DNA from: Vicia villosa
Lineage: Eukaryota; Streptophyta; Magnoliopsida; Fabales; Fabaceae
Direction of reading: 5' to 3'
Assembly: GCF_029867415.1 (NCBI RefSeq)
Contig: NC_081181.1
Span: 74,000,144 to 74,064,143 of the forward strand
Length of the DNA stretch: 64,000 nt
Shown: piece after piece, positions 35,974 through 47,338 of the stretch
Numbering within the stretch: the stretch's first letter is position 1
Layout of the letters: each line of letters begins with the position of its first letter
Translations under genes and position numbers: made by a program
Notes under the pieces: model-generated
Seen by the model: the letters and a program-made list of their open reading frames with translations, nothing else
Databases searched by the model: none
What the model was told of the DNA's origin: nothing

Positions 35974-36519
35974 TGTAACACCCAGAAAAATAATTATCTG
36001 CTTGATTTAGACATTTGTGATGTTTATTGAAATTTTTGAGTTTTGGAGCGATTTAGTCGGTATTAGTTCGGGATAGCGGATCGATATTTAATCGGAAATT
36101 TTAATATTTTTAGTATTAGAAATATTAATGAGCTAATATCTAGCGTTTTGGGAATTTTCCGAGTAATTGAGATTAGACCGGAAATATGAGGCTTTGAGTA
36201 ATAAATCGGTATAGTAAAATAATCGGATTTTAATTTAGTAGAATATCGTTAGAAATAGTATTTTAATTTATTTGGAGTTAGTGAGCATATTGGGCCTATT
36301 TTGATTAAATGAAGAATAGAAATGTGGTGTTATTTATTAAGCCTCAATATTATAGAAAGAATAGGTTTTGTGTAGTTAGAGGTTTAGAAAAGAGTAGAGA
36401 AAACCAGAAAAAGAGAAAAATCATTTTGGGAAGAGAGGAAGCTAGGTCTTGAAGAGGAGAAGAGGAGTCCCAATTTAAGTGCTAGGGTTTGTAGAGTTTT
36501 CTTCAATCCAAACAAGGTA
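35974..36519. mobile_element. Split Ty3 solo LTR, left part
   Basis: It begins TGTAACACCCAG at 35974. The other part is 44800-46581, ending GGGTGTTACA. The outer flanks carry GAAGG at 35969-35973 and 46582-46586, so the whole of 35974-46581 is one solo LTR (about 2.3 kb) interrupted by the chromovirus. Its last five bases (AGGTA, 36515-36519) are the duplicated target of that second insertion. Confidence 0.9.
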
Positions 36520-38385
36520 TGTAACACCCCTCTAATAACCCGCGGCAATTAACGAAATTAAATCAGAGTAACATGCAGAAAGGTGTCACAATTCATAAAA
36601 AAAATAAACCTCGTTTGGTCATATGTCATGCATTCACCAAGAACATCCAAACATAACTCATCATTCAAATTATCATGTTTACACAGCAGAATAAATCGTC
36701 AAGTCAACAATCACATCATCAATGTATCATACTTCAATTAAAGTAAACAAATAGAGTTATATTCTAAAACTCAAAACATCGCGTTCCCAGTGTTACACCT
36801 ATCAGAGCATGACACCCGACACAACAACTAAACTGACTTATGAGCTAATCCTCACCAAGTCACACCGCTATCCTCAATCTGAAAAATGACAACAAGTAAG
36901 GGTGAGTCTCATCACAGTTAACCAATGTTATTGCATCATAAATAACAATATATCATAGTTATATCATTCACCTAATCGTTTCACATTCAGACACATCACC
37001 GTCACACATCCACAGACATCAAGTCATCACATATCATATATTAATCATGTTATAAAAATCATGCATATGTATGAAACTGACACTATGCATGTGGCACCAA
37101 CATCATCAATGGGAAAACCCATCGACCGATCTATCATCATTCAGATACGGCCGTGCCAGCACAGATTCCACACAGTGGGAATCTTGCCCTTCACTGAATC
37201 CTCTCATCATTAGGATTCAGCCCTCATCAATGACTATGAATGCATGCAAACATATATACAACATACTATCATCATCATCATACTATGAGTAACATCATCT
37301 TATACTCATTCATCATCATCACTATCATCATCATCATTAATAAACAAGTATGTTCATATATATATTAACATCATTCAATAAATCATACATCAATAATTCA
37401 AACAGATTCATCAGTCAAAAGTTACACGTCTTCAAACTTTCAAAATTCACAAAACAGCAAAATCTGCATCTCACGCTGGCCATACGGGTACCATACGCGT
37501 ACCAACAGGGCCAAAAATCCACACAAAACACACCATACGCATATCATACGCGTATGAGCAAAACCATATTTCCACACAAAACACGCACATACGCGTACCA
37601 GCCAGGTATACGCGTATCAACCAGATACCATACGCGTATCATACGCGTACGAGCAGGAAGTGCATCCTGATGTACATTTGGGGAGCGTACCATACGCGTA
37701 TCAACCCCCCCCCATACGCGTACTATACGCGTATCATACGCAAATGGGCAGTAGTTTACCAAAACCTGCAACTTACACATTCGTCTTCCTCGCGAATTCA
37801 TCTATACAGCCTGCGATTTGGATCAAAAACCAGAATTTCTACACTTCTAAATACATGGCAATCATCTATCATCCATAGTCTGTCAATCCATGTCTATTTT
37901 ATTCGATCCAAACATAATTCCACTAAATCTTTTAGGGATTCATAATCTTAGGTTTCAACATGTAGATTAACACAATAACAAATCAAAATATGGAACCCAT
38001 GGATCTAAAAAACATTCCTAATCAACATCATCATTCACAACACGATAATAGAGATTAAATGGAGAGTCCCCCCTTACCTTAGCCAAGAGTTCTTGATTGG
38101 TTCTCCCTCTTCAGTTTCCTTGCAGTTCTTCGTGTTCCCAAAAACCTTCAGACTCTCTTTTCACGTTCTGCCCCTTTCTTTCCAATTCCAATTATTTTAT
38201 GAAAAATAATATTAAAAATTAGTAAAAGCCTTACTACACCATACCCCCCCTCTTTTACTATTCTCTCACATGGCCCAAATGCCATAAGCCATTATTTTTC
38301 CATTATTTTCACAAAATCCTTAATAATTCTAATTATTAATTCAATATTCCAATTAAATTAAAATTAAAATTATACGAGTGTTATA
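36520..38385 (-). repeat. Chromovirus 3' LTR (left)
   Basis: 1866 bp, starting TGTAACACCCC; the final bases GTGTTATA have one change from the canonical TTACA. It differs from the right copy by scattered substitutions, many of them C/T or G/A in CpG, and by small indels. Confidence 0.95.
37483..37744. repeat. TACGCGTA palindrome array (3' LTR)
   Basis: Word starts are 37483 (variant), 37494, 37536 (variant), 37547, 37590, 37609, 37631, 37642, 37693, 37715, 37726 and 37737 (variant). Nine are the perfect palindrome. Intervals are 11, 42, 11, 43, 19, 22, 11, 51, 22, 11 and 11 bp. Confidence 0.95.
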
Positions 38386-38426
38386 ACTCTCCCCACTAAA
38401 AGAGTTTTCGTCCTCGAAAACATACC

Positions 38427-39682
38427 TCAGATAAAGAGTTCCGGATAAGAATCCTTCATCTGGCTCTCTAGCTCCCAGGTAACAGTTCCCTCAGACGGTC
38501 CTCCCCAAGCTACTATGACCAAAGCTATTTCCTTGCCACGCAATTGCTTTAGCCTTCGATCTTCAATCCTCACAGGCAAGGTCTCAATTGTCAAGTTGTC
38601 TTTCACATGTACGTCATCTACTTGGATCACATGGGACGGATCCGAAATGTATTTCCTTAACTGAGACACATGAAATACATCATGCAAGTTTGCAAGCATC
38701 GGCGGTAAAGCAATACGGTATGCCATTTCTCCCACTCTTTCAGAAATTTGGAATGGTCCAATAAAACGCGGAGTCAACTTCTTTGACATCAATGCCCGAC
38801 CAATACCTGTCATAGGAGTAACTCTCATAAACACATGATCTCCCTCTTGAAACTCAAGTGTTTTCCTCCTCTTGTCATGATAACTCTTCTGACGACTCTG
38901 AGAAGTTTTCATCTTCTCTTGAATCATCTTAATTTTCTCTGTAGTCTATTGTACAATTTCTGGTCCGATCACAGCACTCTCACCAGATTCGTACCAACAC
39001 AACGGCGTCCTACATCTCCTACCATACAAAGCCTCAAACGGAGCCATACCGATACACGAATGATAACTGTTGTTGTAGGTAAACTCGATCAAAGGCAGAT
39101 AACTATCCCAAGCACCTCATCTTTCCAACACACAAGCCCATAACAAATCTTCCAATGACTGAATCGTCCTCTCAGTCTGTCCATCCGTCTGCGGATGATA
39201 AGCAGAACTCAATCTCAGCTTAGTACTCAAAGCCTTCTACAAACCTTCCCAGAACTTTAACGTAAACCTCGGATCTCTGTCTGACACGATACTTGAAGGA
39301 ATACCATGTAGACTAACTATCTTCTCAATATATAACTGAGCCAGCTTCTCAATCGGATAATCCATTCTTACCGGTATAAAATGTGCAGACTTCGTCAACC
39401 TGTTCACCACGACCCAGATAGCTTCACAATTCTTGACAATTCTTGATAAACCAGAAACAAAATCCATTGATATGCTATCCCACTTCCACTCAGGAATAAA
39501 CATCGGTTGCATAAACCCAGATGGCTTATGATGCTCAATTTTTTACTTCTGACACGTCAAACAAGAATACACAAACTCAACAATTTCTTTCTTCATTCCA
39601 AGCCACCAAAACAGCTTTTTCAAATCATGATACATCTTGGTAGCACCAGGATGAATACTTAATCCACTACGGAGTCCTTCTT
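38427..39682 (-). pseudogene. Chromovirus integrase and chromodomain, broken
   Basis: After the frameshift the integrase zinc finger (ends CLTCQK), core (WDSISMDFVSGLSR, SDRDPRF, the HPQTDGQTER box) and C-terminal domain can be followed on the minus strand. The longest pieces are 39237-39512 and 38427-38927. Stops are seen at 39543-39545, 39237-39239, about 39117 and about 38946. The C-terminal piece contains the GPF-type linker (LTPRFIGPFQI, LHDVFHVSQLRKY) and ends in a Tekay-like chromodomain (WGG...EGTVTWELESQM...YPELF), thought to steer integration toward particular chromatin. Confidence 0.9.
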
Positions 39683-42600
39683 CTAGAATACTTTTCGAAG
39701 CTCAGCAACATCAGGAACACAAACTCTGTCACCAAACTTCATTATACCATTCTCGTCAACTCTGAATTCATCGCCCTTGCCTTGGTTAATCAAAGTCAAC
39801 TTATCGATCAATTCGACGTCAGCTTTCTGACCCTCTCTGATCTCTTCAAGAATACCGTTGGTCAGCTTCAGCATACCCAATTTAACACTAGTAGGAGTAC
39901 CTTCACATACCAAACTGAAGTCTCTGAATTGTTCAATCAAATCCAATTCCTTCACCATTAGCATAGACATATGCAAAGTCTTCCTACTCAATGCATCAGC
40001 AACTACGTTTGCCTTACCAGGATAGTAATTCAAACCAAAATCATAGTCTTTGAGGAATTCTAGCCACCTTCTCTGCCTCATATTCAACTCTTTCTGATCG
40101 AAGAGATACTTCAGACTCTTATGATCACTAAACACCTCGAATCTCGAACCATACAAATAATGTCGCCACAGCTTCAAAACAAAAACCACAGCTGCAAACT
40201 CTAAATCATGAGTCGGATAATTCCTTTCATGCACTTTGAGTTGTCTTGACGCATACGCGACTACTTGTTGATTCTGCATCAGCACACCTCCCAAACCCAT
40301 CAGCGAAGCATCACAATAAACCACAAACGATTCTGTCGGATTCGGCAAAATCAAGATAGGAGCACTTGTCAGCCTCTTCTTCAACTCTTGGAATCCTTCT
40401 TCACATTTTGCATCCCAAATAAAAGTCTGACCCTTCCTGGTTAATTTAGTTAACGACAATGCTAACTTTGAAAAGCCTTCTATAAACTTCCTGTAGTAAC
40501 CTGCCAGACCAAGGAAACTACGAATCTCTGACACTGACTTCGGAGCTTCCCACCGAGATACCGCTCCTATCTTTGTAGGATCAACCGCGATACCATTCTT
40601 AGAAATCACATGTCCCAAAAAACTGACTTCCTCCAACAAAAACTCACACTTTGATAACTTGGCAAAAAGTTGCTTCTCTTTTAACAGCTCTAACACAGTT
40701 CTGAGATGTTCCGCATGCTCCTCTTCACTCTTAGAATATATTAGGATATCATCTATAAACACCACCACGAACTTATCGAGATAAGGATGAAAGATCTTGT
40801 TCATATACTCCATAAAAACACCAGGTGCATTAGTAACTCCAAACGGCATTACCGAATATTCGTAATGTCCATACCTCGTCCTGAAGGCAGTCTTCTGAAT
40901 ATCGTCGTCTTTCACACGGATTTGGTGATACCCAGACCTCAGATCAATTTTACTAAATACACATGCTCCAACCAGCTGATCCATCAAATCATCAATCCTC
41001 GGCAGTGGATACCGATTCTTGATAGTAACTTTGTTTAATTGTCTGTAATCCACACACAGTCTCATCGAACCCTCTTTCTTCTTTACTAGCAACACAGGCG
41101 CACCCCACGGAGAAACACTAGGACGAATGAATTTCTTCTCAAGCAATTCTTCCAATTGTTTCTTCAGTTCAACCAACTCAGACGGCGACATACGATACGG
41201 TGCCATCGACACTGGACTAGTTCCCGGAACCAAATCAATAGCAAATTCTATTTCTCTTTCTGGTGGTAATTCATTAACATCTTCCGGAAAAACTTCTGGA
41301 AATTCATATACCACCGGTAGTTTGCTACTCGCTACTTTCTCTTTCAAATCCATCAATGCAAACAACATAAATACCGTTGCACCGTCTCTGATAGCTTCAT
41401 TCACTTGTCTAGCTGTCATGTTCAGATCATCGACACTGACAGCTTTAGGAAAAATTATCGTCTTCGCAAAACAGTTGATATGAACACGATTGAATTCCAA
41501 CCAGTTTATTCCCAGGATTACATCGAATTGTTTCAATGGAAGACACACTAGGTCCATCCCGAATTCCCTACCAAAAATGTCAAATGGACAATTCAAACAG
41601 GCAGATGAAGTAGTTACTGAACCCAACGCAGGAGTGTCAATAACCATGCTTCCATTTATGTCAGATATCTCTAAATTCAACCTCTTAGCACAATCCAAAG
41701 AAATTAAAGAATGAGTTGCGCCAGTATCAATAATCGCAACTAAAGGTGTGCCATGAATGAAACACGTACCTTTAATCAATCTATCCTCTGGAGTAGTCTC
41801 TGACCCGGTCAAAGCAAAAACCATTCCTCCCGACTGGTTCTTCTTTGGCTTGGTACAATTCGGACTAATGTGGCCCTCTTCACCACAGTTGTAACAAGTC
41901 ACAACCTTCTTCTTGCAGTCAGCAGCAATATGGCCCACTTGGTCACACTTGTAACACTTCTTCTGATCAAGCTTACACTCGTTCCTATGATGTCCCATCT
42001 CACCACAATTATAACATCTGATACGAGCACTGGAATCTCCTCCACTAGGTTTCTTCCAATCAGCATATTTACCTCTACCATATGGCTTACCTCTATCCAT
42101 ATGTTTCTTACCCTTCCTGTCAACTAACTCGCGAGAGTGAGATGACTTCAGCTTAATGTTATCCTCTTCAAAAATCCTGCTACATTCCACTAAGTCCACA
42201 AACCTCCGAATCCTATGATATTTAATGCCTTGCTTGATCTCGTCACGAAGGCCATTCTCAAATTTGACACACTTTGAGAACTCACTAGCTTCATCATTGT
42301 TGTAGTGGACATAGTACTTTGCCAACTCAACAAACTTCGCAGCATACTCTGGTACCGTCATATTACCTTGAACCAGCTCCAGAAATTCAATTTCTTTTCT
42401 GCCCCTAACATCCTCAGGGAAATACCTTCTCAAAAATTCCCTCTTGAACACAGCCTCAGTAACTTCTATACCAGCAGCCCCCAGTTCAGCTCTGGTTGCC
42501 ATCCACCAGTCATCAGCTTCTTCAGACAGCATATGTGTACCATACCTCACCTTGAGATTCTCAGCACAATCGATGACTCTGAAAATCCTCTCGATCTCCT

Positions 42601-42787
42601 TCAGCCATTTCTGAGCACCTTCAGGATCATGCGTGCCTATGAACAATGGAAGATTGTTCCTCTGAAAATTCCCCAGTTGCCTATCAGCACCAATCCCTGC
42701 TCCTACGGCATTTCCTCCAAGCACACCAGCAATCATGCCCAGAGCCTCAGCGATAGCATCATCATTTCTTCCTCCTCTTCCAGCCAT
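39683..42787 (-). CDS. Chromovirus gag-pol polyprotein (1034 codons)
   Basis: The single frame encodes Gag (about residues 40-210) and three CCHC zinc knuckles at about 258-271, 278-291 and 298-311 that bind RNA. The aspartic protease has active site DTGA at about 354-357. Reverse transcriptase has DYRQLN at about 580 and the catalytic FIDD at about 677-680. RNase H has YCDAS at about 824 and DALSRK at about 931. Three zinc knuckles are more than the usual one. The frame stops at 39683-39685 just before the integrase HHCC region, where a one-base shift puts the continuation in another frame. The product would replicate the element as virus-like particles, but without integrase it is incomplete. 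Confidence 0.95.
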   Translation of the reverse strand: MAGRGGRNDDAIAEALGMIAGVLGGNAVGAGIGADRQLGNFQRNNLPLFIGTHDPEGAQKWLKEIERIFRVIDCAENLKVRYGTHMLSEEADDWWMATRAELGAAGIEVTEAVFKREFLRRYFPEDVRGRKEIEFLELVQGNMTVPEYAAKFVELAKYYVHYNNDEASEFSKCVKFENGLRDEIKQGIKYHRIRRFVDLVECSRIFEEDNIKLKSSHSRELVDRKGKKHMDRGKPYGRGKYADWKKPSGGDSSARIRCYNCGEMGHHRNECKLDQKKCYKCDQVGHIAADCKKKVVTCYNCGEEGHISPNCTKPKKNQSGGMVFALTGSETTPEDRLIKGTCFIHGTPLVAIIDTGATHSLISLDCAKRLNLEISDINGSMVIDTPALGSVTTSSACLNCPFDIFGREFGMDLVCLPLKQFDVILGINWLEFNRVHINCFAKTIIFPKAVSVDDLNMTARQVNEAIRDGATVFMLFALMDLKEKVASSKLPVVYEFPEVFPEDVNELPPEREIEFAIDLVPGTSPVSMAPYRMSPSELVELKKQLEELLEKKFIRPSVSPWGAPVLLVKKKEGSMRLCVDYRQLNKVTIKNRYPLPRIDDLMDQLVGACVFSKIDLRSGYHQIRVKDDDIQKTAFRTRYGHYEYSVMPFGVTNAPGVFMEYMNKIFHPYLDKFVVVFIDDILIYSKSEEEHAEHLRTVLELLKEKQLFAKLSKCEFLLEEVSFLGHVISKNGIAVDPTKIGAVSRWEAPKSVSEIRSFLGLAGYYRKFIEGFSKLALSLTKLTRKGQTFIWDAKCEEGFQELKKRLTSAPILILPNPTESFVVYCDASLMGLGGVLMQNQQVVAYASRQLKVHERNYPTHDLEFAAVVFVLKLWRHYLYGSRFEVFSDHKSLKYLFDQKELNMRQRRWLEFLKDYDFGLNYYPGKANVVADALSRKTLHMSMLMVKELDLIEQFRDFSLVCEGTPTSVKLGMLKLTNGILEEIREGQKADVELIDKLTLINQGKGDEFRVDENGIMKFGDRVCVPDVAELRKVF

Positions 42788-42904
42788 TGTTCTGCTTAAA
42801 TCACAAACAATTTAAATCAGAACAAAAGTATCGACAAATAACTCGTATTAGTCGCATACACAGGAAAGACTAACACTAAGACTCTGGTCACAACGACCGA
42901 CTAT

Positions 42905-42916
42905 GCTCTGATACCA
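42905..42916 (-). other. tRNA-iMet primer-binding site
   Basis: The minus strand reads TGGTATCAGAGC, complementary to the 3' end of plant initiator tRNA-Met, four bases inside the 5' LTR. Confidence 0.9.
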
Positions 42917-42920
42917 CTAT

Positions 42921-44794
42921 TGTAACACCCCTCTAATAACCCGCGGCAATTAACGAAATTAAATCAGAGTAACATGCAGAAAGGTGTCAAAATTCATAAA
43001 AAAAAAATAAACCTCGTTTGGTCATATGTCATGCATTCACCAAGAACATCCAAACATAACTCATCATTCAAATTATCATGTTTACACAGCAGAATAAATC
43101 GTCAAGTCAACAATCACATCATCAATGTATCATACTTCAAACAAAGTAAACAAATAGAGTTATATTCTAAAACTCAAAACATCGTGTTCCCAGTGTTACA
43201 CCTATCAGAGCATGACACCCGACACAACAACTAAACCGACTTATGAGCTAATCCTCACCAAGTCACGCCGCTATCCTCAATCAGAAAAATGACAACAAGT
43301 AAGGGTGAGTCTCATCACAGTTAACCAATGTTATTGCATCATAAATAACAATATATCATAGTTATATCATTCACCTAATCGTTTCACATTCAGACACATC
43401 ACCGTCACACATCCACAGACATCAAGTCATCACATATCATATATTAATCATGTTATAAAAATCATGCATATGTATGAAACTGACACTATGCATGTGGCAC
43501 CAACATCATCAATGGGAAAACCCATCGACCGATCTATCATCATTCAGATACGGCCGTGCCAGCACAGATTCCACACAGTGGGAATCTTGCCCTTCACTGA
43601 ATCCTCTCATCATTAGGATTCAGCCCTCATCAATAACTATGAATGCATGCAAACATATATACAACATACTATCATCATCATCATACTATGAGTAACATCA
43701 TCTTATACTCATTCATCATCATCACTATCATCATCATCATTAATAAACAAGTATGTTCATATATATATTAACATCATTCAATAAATCATACATCAATAAT
43801 TCAAACAGATTCATCAGTCAAAAGTTACACGTTTTCAAACTTTCAAAATTCACAAAACAGAAAAATCTGCATCTCACGCTGGCCATACGCGTACCAACAG
43901 GGCCAAAAATCCACACAACACACACCATATGCGTATCATACGCGTATGAGCAGAACCATATTTCCACACAAAACACGCACATACGCGTACCAGCCAGGTA
44001 TACGCGTATCAACCAGATACCATACGTGTATCATACGCGTACGAGCAGGAAGTGCATTCTGATGCACATTTGGGGAGCGTACCATACGCGTATCAACCCC
44101 CCTCCCCCCCCCCCCCCCCCATACGTGTACCATACGCGTATCATACGCAAATGGGCAGCAGTTTTCCAAAACCTGCAACTTACCCATTTGTCTTCCTCGC
44201 GAATTCATCTATACAGCCTGCGATTTGGATCAAAAACCAGAATTTCTACACTTCTAAATACATGGCAATCATCTATCATCCATAGTCTGTCAATCCATGT
44301 CTATTTTATTCGATCCAAACATAATTCCACTCAATCTTTTAGGGATTCATAATCATAGGTTTCAACATGCAGATTAACACAATAACAAAATCAAAATATG
44401 GAACCCATTGATCTAAACAACATTCCTAATCAACATCATCATTCACAACACGATAATAGAGATTAAATGGAGAGTCCCCCCTTACCTTAGCCAAGAGTTC
44501 TTGATTGGTTCTCCCTCTTCAGTTTCCTTGCAGTTCTTTGTGTTCCCAAAAACCTTTAGACTCTCTTTTCACGTTCTGCCCCTTTCTTTCAAATTCCAAT
44601 TATTTTATGAAAAATAATATTAAAAATTAGTAAAAGCCTTACTACACCACACCCCCCCCTCTTTTACTATTCTCTCACATGGACCAAATGTCATAAGCCA
44701 TTATTTTTCCATTATTTTCACAAAATCCTTAATAATTCTAATTATTAATTCAATATTCCAATTAAATTAAAATTAAAATTATACGGGTGTTACA
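42921..44794 (-). repeat. Chromovirus 5' LTR (right)
   Basis: 1874 bp with TGTAACACCC...GGGTGTTACA ends. It contains a poly-C run (44096-44120) that is much longer than in the left copy, and the same TACGCGTA array. Confidence 0.95.
43886..44151. repeat. TACGCGTA palindrome array (5' LTR)
   Basis: Word starts are 43886, 43928 (TATGCGTA), 43939, 43982, 44001, 44023 (TACGTGTA), 44034, 44085, 44122 (TACGTGTA), 44133 and 44144 (variant). Seven are perfect. The spacing equals the other LTR except for loss of one 11-bp unit at the start and poly-C expansion. Confidence 0.95.
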
Positions 44795-44799
44795 AGGTA

Positions 44800-46581
44800 A
44801 GGGTGGGGTTCTCTTCCTATAATGGGGCTTATGAGCAATTGTATGTTAGGATTAGGGATTTAGGTTTTGCTTTTACTGTGTTAATTGTTATCGGAGCTTA
44901 GAAATTCTATGTTTTCTGTGGCGCTGATTGTTGCTGTTTATGCTCATGCTTATATGCTTCTGTTTATGTTCATGTTCGTATGCTACTGGAACTGTTGTGT
45001 TTGTGTTGTTAGTGTGAGTCTGCAAATGAATATATATGAGTGTTGAATACACTATGACGAACGGCATAGAAGTCATTAACATACGGCCGTGACTCCTATA
45101 GCCCCCATGACGGGCGGCAATCATGGTGGGAGAGGGGTTGTCGAGTGGCACCCCATTAAGCTATGCCTTGATTTCGTTTTGTGTAACTTTTCTGTGACTT
45201 TGTTTTCTCTTGTGCCATGCCGTTTCATTGTATGTTCCATAGTCTGGAAACGAAATTTAATTGTGAAGTGATACAAAATTGAATACTATAATTAGGAACA
45301 GAAATAGGAGTGGACTGAGACTGAACATTGGGATAGTTTACAGTGGCTTGATTTCCTTACATCAGTAGTATGAATTAATTAGCAGAGTAGCAATTAACAA
45401 CAGAATCTTGAGTTGGAATTTAATGAATAACAGGGAGTTAGTATATAGCAGTACATATTGGGTTTAACCGAATAAATCAGCTTATCGATAATTAATTGAA
45501 TTGTGTCCGATTAACCAGTATTGGTTTATGATTATATCCTTGACTTTGTCGTGAATATCTTGTAATGATGGTTGCTAATAGCTTTGACCGTTGATTTGAT
45601 GAATTGTCGGAATTGTCCGTTGTTATGTGAAGTTGATGTATTACGTGTGAAGTATTATTGCCTTTTATGATCGGTGATAATGATGTTATGGGCGTGTGCC
45701 TTGTGACGAATGTTTTGTGAAGTCAATGATGATAATGATGTTGTGTAATGTTCGGTTCATCGAGTCGCATACATTTGCATATATATCGTGACGGACTGGA
45801 TTGGCAAATTAGTGATGAAGGCTTATGCCTTGTGCCTCTGAATTGGGCAATTGGTGACGGGGGCTGAAGCTTCGATTGGTACCACATGCATATACATGAG
45901 TCATGTACCATATGTCATATGTGATTGATAATTGTGACGTTTTGTGACTATATAGTGATTGTATTTTGTGACTTGTTATATGACGAAAGTATGTGAATTG
46001 TGAATTGAAGACTTTGTGAGTAGAATGATGATATCAATACTTGTGAATGCAATTAACTGAAAATGTCTAATTTATGATATACAATTTATCATGCGCTCAA
46101 TTATATGAATTGATATATCACCCTTTCTTTGTTTTGTTGCTGCCTTTATATTGGTAACGTGCAAGTGATTCGCATTGAGAAGAGGTTAGCTGAGTTGGTC
46201 TTGAGTCATTGTTGCTCTGATACGTAGCACTCGGGGGGACGAACGCGTTAATTTACTTGTTTTTGATTTATTATGTTTTGGCAAATACTTGAGTTGTCTT
46301 TTGGAGATTGCCACTTTAATTGTGTTAATTGTTGAATTATGATGCTATGAATCTTTGAACTAATTGTTGAGTTTCCGTTGCACTTCTATGGAAGTTGATT
46401 CATGTTAAAGATTATTATTTGATGTTTCGGTTCTCCCGTATTTTGAGAATGTTATATATCCACTTTATGCAACGAGGTGATTTGCTTTTGAGAATGAATA
46501 TGTGATACCTCAATTATTTCGTTTGTGAATTTTTATACTCTGATTTTATTTAAATTCCGCGGGTAGATTTGGGGTGTTACA
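44800..46581. mobile_element. Split Ty3 solo LTR, right part
   Basis: It continues the LTR begun at 35974 after the chromovirus and its AGGTA duplicate (44795-44799). It contains CpG-rich words (ACGAACGGC, ATACGGCCGT, GACGGGCGGC) at about 45056-45118, at the same relative place as the palindromic arrays of the other LTRs. The ends match those of the Tekay-type and Cassandra LTRs. Confidence 0.85.
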
Positions 46582-46586
46582 GAAGG

Positions 46587-47324
46587 GACATGACTATTGA
46601 ATTGATTGGAACAGTTTCCTAGAGTTTCGTCACCATACCTTGTACGCGCGATGTTTTAGAGACTTACCCACATGTTAACATCTTGGAGTTAGTGTGACAC
46701 CGCACTATTGTAGAATGGATCTTTTGACCTATGATCTTCTAAACCCGAAGTGCAGATGTGTTTCTTAGCAAGGATTTGTTCTTTTCTTCTGAAACCTCAG
46801 AAGTTTATTGTTTTATCCTTTCAGAGTTGATAGATTTTATAAAAAGAACCAGTTTACTTTCTTTTCTTTTATTTGGTTTGACTTAAAATGAACACAGTGG
46901 TTAAGGTCTAACTTAGAGTTATAGCACATGCATGGAGAATATGACAGACAGTAGAGTAGGTGACAACTAATACTAGGCATGCAAGAGATATTTATATACA
47001 ATTATTAATAAACTCATATTAAAGTTAGCAGAATTATAAAAGAGAGTTTTAGAAAAATATGACAGTTCTGGATGATAAACCTTTCTTCCAGTATCTTCTG
47101 AGAAAGAGTATCTTCTTGAGCAGAATTTCTGCCTTTCCTTGCTTCAGAGTCTTAGTTCTAAAATCTTGTTATACCTTGTCTTCTTCCTTTGATTTGAACT
47201 TGACATCTTCTGATTATATTGAGTGTTGGGATATGACGTTGATTTTCTACTCAGTGTGGTTTTTTTCCTTCGGGATCTCTCTACACAGTTAAGTGTTTGA
47301 TCTTGAGATCAATAACAGAGCCAT
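46587..47324 (-). other. Sirevirus leader region
   Basis: This lies between the primer-binding site of the 29.3-48.9 kb element and the split solo LTR. No gag frame is detectable; a 77-codon ORF at 47059 is on the opposite strand and looks spurious. Confidence 0.5.
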
Positions 47325-47336
47325 GCTCTGATACCA
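47325..47336 (-). other. Sirevirus primer-binding site (iMet)
   Basis: Minus-strand TGGTATCAGAGC lies two bases from the LTR that starts at 47339. Confidence 0.85.
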
Positions 47337-47338
47337 AT

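Larger units (their letters stand above)
36520..44794 (-). mobile_element. Tekay-type Ty3 chromovirus
   Basis: An 8.3-kb element on the minus strand with LTRs at 36520-38385 and 42921-44794, and perfect 5-bp duplications AGGTA (36515-36519, 44795-44799). The iMet primer-binding site TGGTATCAGAGC (minus strand, 42905-42916) lies beside the 5' LTR and the purine tract (minus-strand TTTAGTGGGGAGAGT, 38386-38400) beside the 3' LTR. Internal order is gag, protease, reverse transcriptase, RNase H, integrase, chromodomain. The integrase part has a frameshift and several stops, so this copy is probably dead, although its LTRs are still nearly alike. Confidence 0.95.

Noticed and set aside
37350..37945. 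ORFs over the TACGCGTA arrays (and their counterparts near 43753-44352)
   Set aside because: They encode low-complexity IRVSYAYHTR-like peptides produced by the DNA repeat in several frames on both strands. The two LTR copies have frameshifts relative to each other, so there is no coding constraint.
36520..44794. Treating the chromovirus as active
   Set aside because: A frameshift at about 39683 and at least four stops destroy integrase, and LTRs differ at many sites.
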